Source: Lineus longissimus
Taxonomy: Eukaryota; Nemertea; Pilidiophora; Heteronemertea; Lineidae
Reading direction: 5' to 3'
Length of the DNA: 64,000 bases
NCBI RefSeq assembly: GCF_910592395.1
Contig: NC_088325.1
Span: forward strand, 4,495,501 to 4,559,500
Shown: positions 17,410-26,037 of the stretch, one piece after another
Layout of the letters: each line of letters starts with the position of its first letter
How positions within the stretch are numbered: position 1 is the stretch's first letter
Translations under genes and position numbers: made by a program
The notes under the pieces: generated by a model
Databases searched by the model: none
Seen by the model: the letters and a program-made list of their open reading frames with translations, nothing else
Told to the model about the DNA's origin: nothing

Positions 17410-18671
17410 TCACTCCGTTCGCGGTTGTTCACGCTGTTTCAATATGTGACTGTGCCATTTTTGGCACAGTCTATTGAAATTTTCTTCTTGTTTATTTTTT
17501 GACTGTGTCATTTTGACCACTTGATTTTCTTCTTGTTGATTACTCGCTCCGCTCGTAGAGGTTTGTGAATGTGCCATTTTTGGCACATTGAATTGAAGTT
17601 CAGTGTACTTCTGTTTATTGTCAAATTTGGCCATAGAGTGTAAAACTGAAATATCATGGTCTGATTCTCTAAAATTATGCCATTTTTCTTGACATGTTTT
17701 GTAATTATATTTAGAGACACATCTTTGTGAAAATTCATCCCATAGATTGAATGATTCTTCAGTGTCAGATATTGAATGTAATATTTGACCAATAAATATC
17801 CAGTTTCTGTAACCAGATGATCTTTCATATGATAATGAATTTAGTAGGAGCTTACAATGCTCAAGATTATTTTCAAATTTTACAGATTCATCACAGTTGT
17901 ATTTTTTAGCCTGTCTTTTAAGTGACATTTCATATTGATCTTTTTTGTCATTCTTGTTCAATCTTAGTAATTGAATCAACTCAATTAATGTGAAGTCATT
18001 TTTAACTTCATTAAGATTTGAGTCAATTATCTTAGTGACTAAATATGGATGAGAATCTGTTTTCTTTCTAGATCCATACATTAGCCATGGAACACTAGTA
18101 ACAGCAGTATCCAATACTTCTTGATTGAACAAGGAGTTCACAGATTTTTTAATCTGACATATAAGTTCCTTTTACTCCAGATTTACTATTCGACAATAAG
18201 GAAAATGCAAGTGAATACCATTAGATAATTTGGCATCTTTCGTTGAAATAGCCTTTTCTAAAACAAAACATTCTAATGCCTTATCTGGCAAATCTTTAAT
18301 GTGTTCGCGAAGGAATTTTTGATAAATTTCAATAACTCCCATGAGCTGGTCATTTGTATACAGATGTGGAGTATTTTTATAGTCAGACGGATCCATTTTT
18401 AGGTCAAGATCAACGATGATTGAATCGTAGGCGTCTATCCCACGTCTTCTTTCAGCTAATCCAATGTCACAATCCTTTTCAATGCATTCTGCATACCCTC
18501 TTATGAATTCATGGGAGTCATAGTCACTAATGTAAAACGTTCCTTTTGGATTGTAAACACCAATGTGTGTACAGTCATCTTTTCTATAGCGATTTTTGAT
18601 GAATTTATTTGTCAAGATATGTGTTTTAGAATTTCTAACTATAGTAAATCTGTCTAGAATTGGCTTTATAA
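17410..18671 (-). other. Archaeo-eukaryotic primase and PriCT domains of the polymerase fusion
   Basis: After polymerase motif C and the usual C-terminal block (KVALSAMDTKRHILEDGI), the frame runs into YNPKGTFYISDYDSHEF, then IIVDLDLKMD with the paired catalytic aspartates (codons at 18409-18411 and 18403-18405), an LYTNDQLMGVIEIY helix and NGIHLHFPYC with the third-motif histidines. This is the order of D5-type primases of large DNA viruses. After the TAA at 18172 the same frame gives VPWLMYGSRKKTDSHPY, then SSGYRNWIFIGQILHSI and CQEKWHNFRESDHDISVLH, a PriCT-type domain. No helicase follows. The tail contains two hairpin-forming stretches (17448-17471 and 17568-17589). Confidence 0.8.
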
Positions 18672-21600
18672 TTTCGTAATGGCATAAAGCTAAAGTACTT
18701 ATGCCATCTTCTAAAATGTGTCTTTTTGTGTCCATTGCAGATAAAGCCACTTTGGTTACTTTCTCTGTGTAAAGTTGGTGATTTCGACTTCTAAACACAT
18801 TCATCTGTTTTTCAATCGGAATTTTTTCCAACAACACTTGTTTGTAATTTTCAACTCTGATTTCATTTTTGACTACTTGTTTTTTGACACCTTTGCATTT
18901 TTTGACTTCTTCATCTTTGTCAGTTGTATAGGCATATAATTTAGAACGTAAAGCGATGAACTCAGTGATGACATTACCAGCTTCTTCGTCTTTAAACTTA
19001 CCAATTACTTTCTTATTTGCATCTGAAAACAATGCATGATCTATTGGAAAATTTGAAAAGTCATATAATTCAGCATCTTGTTTCATGTCTTTATAAATAT
19101 CAGGTGTTTCTATATGATAGACTAATGAGTCAGTATCAGTGTACAACAGTTGTGCTTTGTCACCATACTTTTTCATCATATGATTATAATGGAAATCATA
19201 CATGTGTATTTTTGAAAGATCTAGAATCGCTTGAGCCATAAATATTGGTTTATTCAGATAAACTTCTGCTTTTTGACTCTCAACCATGACTAGATCTTCG
19301 CCAAAAATTTTGCTAGATCTAAAATTATTCGAATTCACAAGCTTTCGATATTGTTTAACATTTGTAGCCAATTTTATATTTTTCCTATCTCTGACTAATT
19401 CCATTGTCTTTCCAAAGCATGAATTGTTCATCAATTTGAAGAAGTCCTTTTCAAAGTCATTATTAGCATTTGCTCGTTGACTTGTGTTTAAGTCAATTTA
19501 CTCTTTCAAAAAGTATGATTCTGTATAAGAAATTCCTCTATGAATCTTAGTCAACTTTAAACCTTGACTCAAATAGAACTTCAAGGCCTTGTGATGCACA
19601 GTATAATTTTTCTTGTCTTGCAAGTTAGGAATCAACATTCCATTCATATGTTCAGGTGCAAGTGGATAGGCATTGTGCAAATTGTGCAAATGTATAGGAT
19701 ATTCTAAGTCAACTTCAAGTGTGCATGGAATGCTTTGCCAATTTTTTAATTCTGATTGAGTCATCCATTTAAAATTAGAATGTGGTAATTTTTCACTCAT
19801 CGATAATCCATACAAATTATTTGCATCAAGATAAGAGATATAACTTGTAGGTTGACCCTTGTCAAAATCTTTCAAATAGGGATTATTTGCTTTTGCATAT
19901 CTGTGACTTGCTTGACAGATTCCTCCTCGAATACCCAATTCAAAGAAGTTGTAATGGTCCACATCTGTAAGGAGTTCAATTTCAACGTCAGTCTTTTTCA
20001 ACATGGCTTGCCAAGACAATCCTGAGGCCGAATAAGCCCAGACTGGATCTAAATTATAAATCTCCATACAAGTCTGTCTGAAATTTTCCAAAATGTCTGC
20101 TAAGAGTAGAATATCAGTTCGCAAATAAATTTCATGGTAATCTCTGAATGTTTTGCATCCAAATTTTTCCCATACATTCTTTGCATGGGAATAGTCTTCA
20201 ACTGAAATTTTTGTATCATTAAATTTTGAGTCAAATGCTTCAATTGGAGGTAATTCAGTCTGTTCAAATTTTTCGTGTGAGTCAACCCATTCATAAGGAT
20301 ATATTCCTTTTCTAGTTACAAGATCAAATTGTTCATCTTTGAAAAATTTTGACAGATTCTTTTTCTCTGTGTTAGGTAAATTATTTGCAAGATTTGCTAG
20401 AGATGACTGCATGAGTCTATATGAGTCAAGAAATCTGATCGATAGAGTCTTATGCTCGTCAACCTGTAACGTCTTGCTGAATGAAATATAGTTTTCACTA
20501 TTTTTCGCAATGACATTCAGTCTACCTTTTAAATTTTTCACAAACAGATGAGCATCATAGCCTGAAAGATTATGAAAATAAACAGGTATGAAGTTTGGAG
20601 CTTGTAATTGAAGGCTACATATATTACAGGCTGCTCCTCTGTATTTTCCATTAAAATGGTTGTGATCACGAACTTTATAATTTTTTTTCTGTAAATTCCT
20701 TGTCACAGAGATAACATTTTTCAGCTGTCTTGTGCTTAACCTGTTGTACTTGTGTTAAGGCTAACATAGCTTTAGGTTTGGTGAAATGATTGTCATGAAT
20801 GTTATAGACAGCTTTTTCAATCTCTTCACAGAATCTTTCTCCTATATCTTCATTAGGATCGTTGACACTATATTCTACTAGGAGATTTTTAGTCTTGATT
20901 TGATCCTTGTCAAAACAAACATAGAAGCTGAATGAGTTAGGAATATGCTCTTGAATTTGAACAGTTTTTTCACCTAATTGTTTGTCAACTTTTTTCAAAG
21001 TTGACTCAAAATCAGCTACGATAAAGACAGGATGTTTTTGCTCCATTTTTTTATTTTTGAATTGTAGTATTTTTTCATGATCCTTAGGCATGCTAACTCT
21101 GACACATTCAAACTGCTTACAGTTCTCAAAATGTTGTCTATGTCTTCTTTCACGTGACTCTTTCGTTCCACCTGAAGTAATTTTCATGCATCTGAAACAT
21201 ACTTTGATCTGTCCACTATGTTTTGAATGATCTTTAGAAACCAGCCTAGAAAAGTTTTTGATTCAAGCATAGTGATAATTTGCATCATCTTTGACATCGT
21301 AAGTGTGTTCACCTTCTGGAAAATCGTTACTATCTTTGTAGTGCAGAAGATTAATATACTTGTCTTCTGCTAAAATTATTTTAGATAGTCTAACTGGGAA
21401 AATTGGGTAAACTGTAGTTTCATTTCCAAAGCACACTTTCTGTGTAGGAATAAATGTAAATACATTGACTGCTAAGTCAGGATTATTCTTTTCAAAGGAG
21501 TTCACATCCTTGATTTTGACAGGATATTCCAAATCTTCAAACATGTGGTCAAATTCAGGTTTGTTGTAATTTGAAACTTTCTCTAGATGATTATTTAATT

Positions 21601-22768
21601 TTGCAAGCGAAGCTTCAACAGAATATCTGAAGCATTTTTGATCAGTGTTTTTCACATTGATTATAGCTTGTTTTTTCTTAATCTTTTCTGGTAAAGGAAT
21701 ATAGCTTGATCCTGAAAGTGGAATATATTTGTTTGTAAGTAAGTCATTATAGCTTGATCCTGAAAGTGGAGTATATTTGTTTGTATGTAACTCAATCTTA
21801 GTAATTTCTAAAAAAATCCAACCAGAACCTTTCTTAACTAAATTTTCCAGTTCTTTAAGGAAGTCTTCAATTAGAGTGTCATAATTAAGTTCTTGACCCA
21901 CATAAATGATGTGTCTAGAACGAAGTTGAAACTCTTTAACTTCATTCTTCCTTTGCATTAGAACATGTAGAATGATTACCATTTTTAAACCTATTTTATT
22001 TTCCTCATTAATTTTTTCATGCAAAACTGACTTAATTTTATTGAGATAGTTTTTAATGTCAATATTAGGCAAACCTTCCATTTGGAAATTATTATAATAT
22101 CCTCTAAAAGCGCAGTGGACTTTTCTGAATTCTCTTAACTCTGTATGTTTTTCAATCAACTCCTGGATGAATTTTTTTGTCATGGAACTTTTGGCATCAA
22201 TGTTAAGCTCTTTGGCCTGTTTGAAAAGATCTGATTTCAATATTCTTTTCACTGGTTCTTTGGTCAACAGTTCTTTCAATTTCTCAATATTAAGATTCTG
22301 ATAACTTTTATGACCAAGATCTTTTACTTTCTGTAAAAGTGGTTTCCTGATGGAAATTTTTGGCTTCACAGGTTTAGGTTTGATGTCAATCAAATTTTCC
22401 TGTGAAATGTTTTCTTCAATGATATTTTCTAGTTGTTCTTTTTTGAACTTCCTAGCATTGACTCCAAGTCTTTGTGCAAGAACTCTTTTTTCAATTTGAG
22501 AGAGTTGTGAAACTGACTTGTCAATTTTCACTTCAATATCATTGAAGCTGTTTGGGACTTGTTGAAGTCCTTCTAATAACTTTTCTCTTGAAAGTGAACC
22601 ATATTTTTTCACCTTATTTCTGTAGGCGAGTATTTTCAATTCATCGGTAGATAATCCCTCAGCTTGAAAAGCCAGGCCTGTTGGGATGTTTTTGTTCATG
22701 TTTGTAGGTGTCTCCATATGTTTATTTATAAAAAAGTTTTTATTTTCCGTTGACGTGTTTATCTCCAT
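17410..22768 (-). pseudogene. Protein-primed DNA polymerase B fused to D5-type primase (AEP-PriCT), broken
   Basis: One collinear frame of about 1,780 codons. The N-terminal 500 residues are helical and basic, with a tandem repeat KYTPLSGSSYND/KYIPLSGSSYIP. Exonuclease motifs are VADFEST (21011 region), FHNLSGYDAHLF and YLRTDILLLAD. A zinc-binding CYLC...RDHNHF block precedes the second. Polymerase motifs are YLDANNLYGLSM (A), MNNSCFGKTMELVR (B) and LLYTDTDSLVY (C). From about 18670 an AEP primase follows without a stop, then a PriCT-like domain. Four lesions interrupt it: TGA at 21263-21265, a frameshift in the run at 20681-20688, and TAA at 19498-19500 and 18172-18174. It starts at ATAAATAAATG. 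It would copy the linear element from a terminal protein. Confidence 0.9.
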
Positions 22769-23046
22769 TTATTTATGAAAAAGTTTTTTGTTAAGTATAC
22801 GTTTAGGGAATTCCCCTTTTTTTAGTTTCGGTTTCAATAAGTCAATTTAAAACTAAGTTTTTTAGTTTTAAAATGATTTTCTACCGATGAGTTAAAAGTA
22901 CTCGCATTTAGACAAAATATAAACAGATATGGATCACTTTAGTGAATTTTAGATTTCTACATAATCACCACTTGGTCGAAAATATAGAATTCAGGGTTCA
23001 ACACGCCCATGAGAATTTGTGAAAATCATCATGGATGAGGGTTCAT
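22769..23046. promoter_or_regulatory. Upstream region of the polymerase gene
   Basis: A 278-bp spacer between the HNH gene stop and the polymerase start. Adjacent to the start codon on the minus strand it reads CTTTTTCATAAATAAATG, the clearest example of the element's start box. The rest has AAACTAAAAAACTTAG-like short inverted stretches (22845-22875) and no coding sign. Confidence 0.5.
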
Positions 23047-23571
23047 TTATTTAGAAAGAAAATAATTTTTATCAAGAAATTCAGAAGCTATTGATACATT
23101 TTTATAGTATAATTCGTAGTCAATTTTCTTTCCCTTTTTCCTGTTTTCCTCCTTTGTAACAGGTCTCAAGTTACTCCAGTTCCAACAAACCATAAGTTCT
23201 TCTTCATTCAAATGATCAAAGTGTGATTGTGGAAGAATATGTTCTATTTCCCAATAATCACCATGATTTTCCCATGTCATATTTTCATCAAATTGAAACT
23301 CAAACCATCTGTAAAAGAGATCAAGGGAACAGTCCATATATTTTTCAAGGTAAGATTTTTTTTGTTTATTTTTAATACACCCATTCAATCTCCAAGTTAA
23401 ATTACATGATTTTTTGAATGATGGATTATTTTCTCTTTTTTGTTTATGATATCTATTGTAGCAATATCTACATCTGTAATTTCTTCCCCATTTACATTTT
23501 TTATCCTTTTCAAAATCGTTCAATAATTTTTCTTGAAAACACTTTGTACATTCTCTAACAAGGGAGTCCAT
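23047..23571 (-). CDS. HNH endonuclease
   Basis: A 174-residue intact protein. The N-terminus carries a zinc-ribbon-like pattern (ECTKCFQEK... YRCRYCYNRY). The C-terminal HNH core reads WEIEHILPQSHFD, then CWNWSNLRPVTKEENRKKGK, giving the catalytic His, the Asn and the final basic block. Such enzymes nick or cut DNA. In mobile elements and viruses they act as homing nucleases, packaging nucleases or competitors. It is the second gene from the right end and has a perfect TAAATAAATG start box. It is not one of the standard Polinton core genes, so it is probably acquired cargo. Confidence 0.88.
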   Translation of the reverse strand: MDSLVRECTKCFQEKLLNDFEKDKKCKWGRNYRCRYCYNRYHKQKRENNPSFKKSCNLTWRLNGCIKNKQKKSYLEKYMDCSLDLFYRWFEFQFDENMTWENHGDYWEIEHILPQSHFDHLNEEELMVCWNWSNLRPVTKEENRKKGKKIDYELYYKNVSIASEFLDKNYFLSK

Positions 23572-23596
23572 TTATTTAGAAGAAAATAATTTTCTT

Positions 23597-23905
23597 CTAA
23601 AGGAAATTATTGTATATTAGATATAAGCATGGAAACAATTTTTTTTTAAAAATCCAATGTTGAGAGATATCATTGTCTTTTTTGTAAATGAAGATATCAT
23701 CTTTATCCAAATCTAAAATTTTATCCAAATCAAAAATTTTATCCTTTATTCGTTTTGTCAATTTTACAATATACAATAGCTTTTTATCTCTTGGTATTAA
23801 AAATATTGAAAAACCGTACTTATCTGATGTTACAATATCTATTCTTTCAATTTTATACCAAGTATTATCAGGAACATTTCTCCAATTGACACATTCTTCT
23901 TTCAT
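23597..23905 (-). CDS. Paralogue of the terminal-repeat protein
   Basis: A 102-residue protein beginning MKEECVNWRNVPDNTWYKIE. The block NTWYKIERIDIVTSDKYGFSIFLI lines up with the KWYKINSFRSISTKIGESTILEL region of the proteins in the terminal repeats. Two Asp/Lys-rich repeats (FDLDKILDLDKDDIF) follow. Start box ATAAATAAATG. The two genes probably arose by duplication; a shared nucleic-acid-binding role is inferred. 25 bp separate its stop from the HNH start. Confidence 0.7.
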   Translation of the reverse strand: MKEECVNWRNVPDNTWYKIERIDIVTSDKYGFSIFLIPRDKKLLYIVKLTKRIKDKIFDLDKILDLDKDDIFIYKKDNDISQHWIFKKKLFPCLYLIYNNFL

Positions 23906-24029
23906 TTATTTATAATTTATTTTATTTTATTTTATTTATTTATTTATTTTATTTTATTTATTTATTTATTTTATTTTATTTGATTTGATTTCAAGTGTGA
24001 TGATGATTGATTTCAAGCGTGGGTTTAAT
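23906..24029. repeat. TTTA-rich low-complexity spacer
   Basis: TTTATTTTATTTATTTATT-type repeats lie between the 23905 gene start and the right terminal repeat. Followed by a near-duplicated GATTTCAAGYGTG (23989 and 24009). Probably slippage sequence, possibly also promoter. Confidence 0.6.
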
Positions 24030-24320
24030 TTATTCCAAAAGATTAAATCCATAAAATTTTTTACCATGTTTTGTCTCCTTGACTCCTGTGGACCTTATAT
24101 AATTGTGAGCTGGGTTTATTTTTAGTTTAATCAGGCTTGTCGCCCAAACGGTCAACCCTTTAGATTCTGAGTCAACAAGTTCAAGGATTGTTGATTCTCC
24201 TATTTTTGTGCTTATACTTCTGAATGAGTTGATTTTATACCATTTGTTCAATGGAAGATCTTTAAACTTTGTGTAATCTGTGATTCTTGATTCAAGTTCT
24301 TCGTTTGACGGAAAGTTCAT
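24030..24320 (-). CDS. Small conserved protein encoded inside the right terminal repeat
   Basis: A 96-residue protein, identical to the left-repeat protein except near the end (KKFYGFNLLE against KKIYGFNILE). It starts at TCATAAATAAAATG like its twin. Both are intact, so neither has yet decayed since the repeats were last identical. It reads inward from the element end. Confidence 0.8.
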   Translation of the reverse strand: MNFPSNEELESRITDYTKFKDLPLNKWYKINSFRSISTKIGESTILELVDSESKGLTVWATSLIKLKINPAHNYIRSTGVKETKHGKKFYGFNLLE

Positions 24321-24602
24321 TTTATTTATGAAAAAGTTTTGTTTTATTTTTATTTTTAATTTTTTTAATTTTGTAAATTTTGTAAATTTTGTAAATTTTG
24401 TAAATTTTGTAAATTTTGTAAATTTTTTTAATTTTTTTAATTTTTTTAATTTTTTAATTTTTTTAATTTTTTTAATTTTTTTTAATTTTTTTAATTTTGG
24501 ACGATTTTTGTAAATTTGTAAATTTTTTTAATTTTTTTAATTTGGACGATTTTGTAAATTGGGATGATTTTGTTGGAATCCCCGTATAGCCCTTACACTA
24601 CT
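24030..24602. repeat. Right terminal inverted repeat of the Polinton
   Basis: The inverse of 7291-7858. It ends CCCTTACACTACT and is followed directly by the target copy AGCGTC. The inner border coincides with the stop codon of the embedded gene, suggesting that gene conversion or selection maintains the repeat over the coding sequence. Confidence 0.95.
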
Positions 24603-24608
24603 AGCGTC
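24603..24608. repeat. Polinton target-site duplication, right copy
   Basis: AGCGTC, identical to 7285-7290. Confidence 0.95.
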
Positions 24609-24842
24609 GCTTCTGGGAATGAAAAGTTAAAGCCAACAGATACATCTCTTTCACAAATAGTTCTTTTAAATTTTGAAATTGACCGGGGAATACCGATTTT
24701 AGAGCTGTGAAAGTAACGCATTTTTGTCGATCTCGCCTGGTTCTCATCGTTTGTGGCTTTGCCGAACAGTTAGCGTACCCCCGCCTCGAGCAAGTCGCCA
24801 TGTTTTGCGCATCAAGAGTGCTGATAGGGAGGGCTGCTGATC
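24603..24842. repeat. Host segmental duplication, copy B, right part
   Basis: It continues the match to copy A from 4089 to 4336, including CGCCTCGAGCAAGTCGC and GTGCTGATAGGGAGGGC. Together with 6663-7290 it reconstructs the pre-insertion host segment. Confidence 0.85.
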
Positions 24843-25768
24843 TATGGAACAGCTTCCTTGCTATTGCTTGGTGTTTAGGGCTTAGGCTCACTCTTCAGTA
24901 GGAAATAATAGTCGATCTTGAAGGAAGATAAAACGATATCCAAATCCGGATCAAGGGCTCCTGAAACTTAATGCCCATAGTATGATTATATATGACATAT
25001 TATGAGGAAACAATGCTTGAGAACTGAAAAAATCCGTGATCTTTGAGGGAATTGTTTACATCTTTGCGGGTAGGTTATGCTCGTTAAAATATTATGCCAC
25101 GAAATATATTAGAAAAATATCACCAAAAGTATCACCAAATGTTTCGTTTCATAATATAATGCAACTATTTCTACTCACCCCGGGGAATCAAAATATCGAG
25201 TTCCGGTGTAAAAGGAATGGACGTCCTAGGAATGCAGGACCCCATACAATAGCAGTGTATTGTCAACGAATGTGGTTAATTTGGTTAGGGTTAGCTACAT
25301 AATCTACATAACTTTTGACTTGCTATCGCCATCTTGCGGCCATTTAACAAACTATCGCAGATGCTATTGATAGCACCATGACCAGCTCACCCTGAGGGCT
25401 AGAAAGCATGGAGTGGACTTAACCGGATTAAATATTCCAAATTTGCATGGTGTAAACACCGCTAATTACAATAAGAATGTAGGAACTACACAATAAAATC
25501 TGCCGCAAACCAATAATAGCAGCCAAGGAAGTACTCGTATTCTCAAACAATTATGACTACATACCGGTTTCATCAATGAGGCCATGCGTTACCTAATGCT
25601 CAATTGATAGGAATTCGTATCATATCGAAATCACGAAATCACCTATACACGTAACTTTGTATAGGTGGCTTATACAGTGCGTATCAAAAAAAGGTAATCA
25701 GATTTCAGAGGGTTAAAATGCCAAGGTTATAGATTTTGACAATTTACATTAAGTTTCCCTTTTGACAG
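24843..25768. other. Gene-free stretch, nothing recognised
   Basis: No family-like open frame or repeat boundary is seen. If the leader exon at 6903 is spliced to 25769, this is intron sequence. Confidence 0.4.
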
Positions 25769-26037
25769 GAGCCCAACACATTTCCATTGGTACCTTTCTT
25801 ACATTAATTCTGTTACACATGACCGAGTACAGTGTTATTGAAAACGACCTGTTCAATTGCACATTTCCCAAGTTTGGGCAATCCAGGAAAGGAAGACTGA
25901 TATTTTATTCCGGAATTACTGGAAGGATAGTCCCTTACTTTTTAGGCACCCAAACCTTCAACATACCCTCCTTTGCTTTCGAAACTCAGTTGGCAGTGAC
26001 GGAGCATGTCCTGAACTGCTCGTCTGACCATATCCGG
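25769..26037 (+). CDS. Possible extracellular-domain exon (weak)
   Basis: A TTTTGACAG acceptor precedes 25769 and a CCGG|GTAATT donor follows 26037. The entry phase (1) fits the leader exon at 6903-6957. The 89-codon translation has two cysteines about 65 residues apart (DLFNCTFPKF and HVLNCSSDHI) and N-glycosylation sites, as in a degenerate Ig-like domain, but the central Trp and the DxGxYxC motif are missing. It could be a real exon of a fast-evolving receptor or a chance frame. Confidence 0.3.

Larger units (their letters stand above)
7926..17561. repeat. Dispersed CGCT-rich short repeat family within the Polinton
   Basis: The core CTCGCTACGCTCGTAGAAGT or close variants occur at about 7926-7949, 11769-11787, 11841-11863, 12739-12757, 13350-13366, 16002-16020, 16106-16123, 16168-16192, 17405-17423 and 17541-17561. 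Some copies lie between genes. Others are translated inside genes, giving Ser/Ala/Glu-rich patches such as SASVAS, ERSESE, TSEASVQ and TSVAS. The same GC-rich block in an AT-rich element, in coding and non-coding settings, suggests a mobile or cis-acting unit. I did not find it in the flanking host DNA. Confidence 0.75.
7291..24602. mobile_element. Complete Polinton/Maverick (virus-like DNA transposon), 17.3 kb
   Basis: The element begins AGTAGTGTAA and ends with the inverse, TTACACTACT. It has long inverted repeats and a 6-bp target duplication. It encodes the Polinton hallmark set: protein-primed type B polymerase, retroviral-type integrase, FtsK/HerA-like packaging ATPase, double-jelly-roll major capsid protein and a penton-like minor capsid protein. 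It also carries a primase module, an HNH nuclease and several small membrane proteins. No Ulp1/adenovirus-type cysteine protease was recognised. All genes are intronless. At least seven disruptions affect four genes, so this copy is probably not autonomous today, but the open integrase and small genes suggest recent arrival. Confidence 0.97.

Noticed and set aside
12845-21265. Reassigned stop codons (TGA or TAA read as amino acids) in the Polinton
   Set aside because: Both TAA and TGA interrupt genes, frameshifts are also present, and TAA/TGA/TAG end the intact genes normally. Decay explains all of it.
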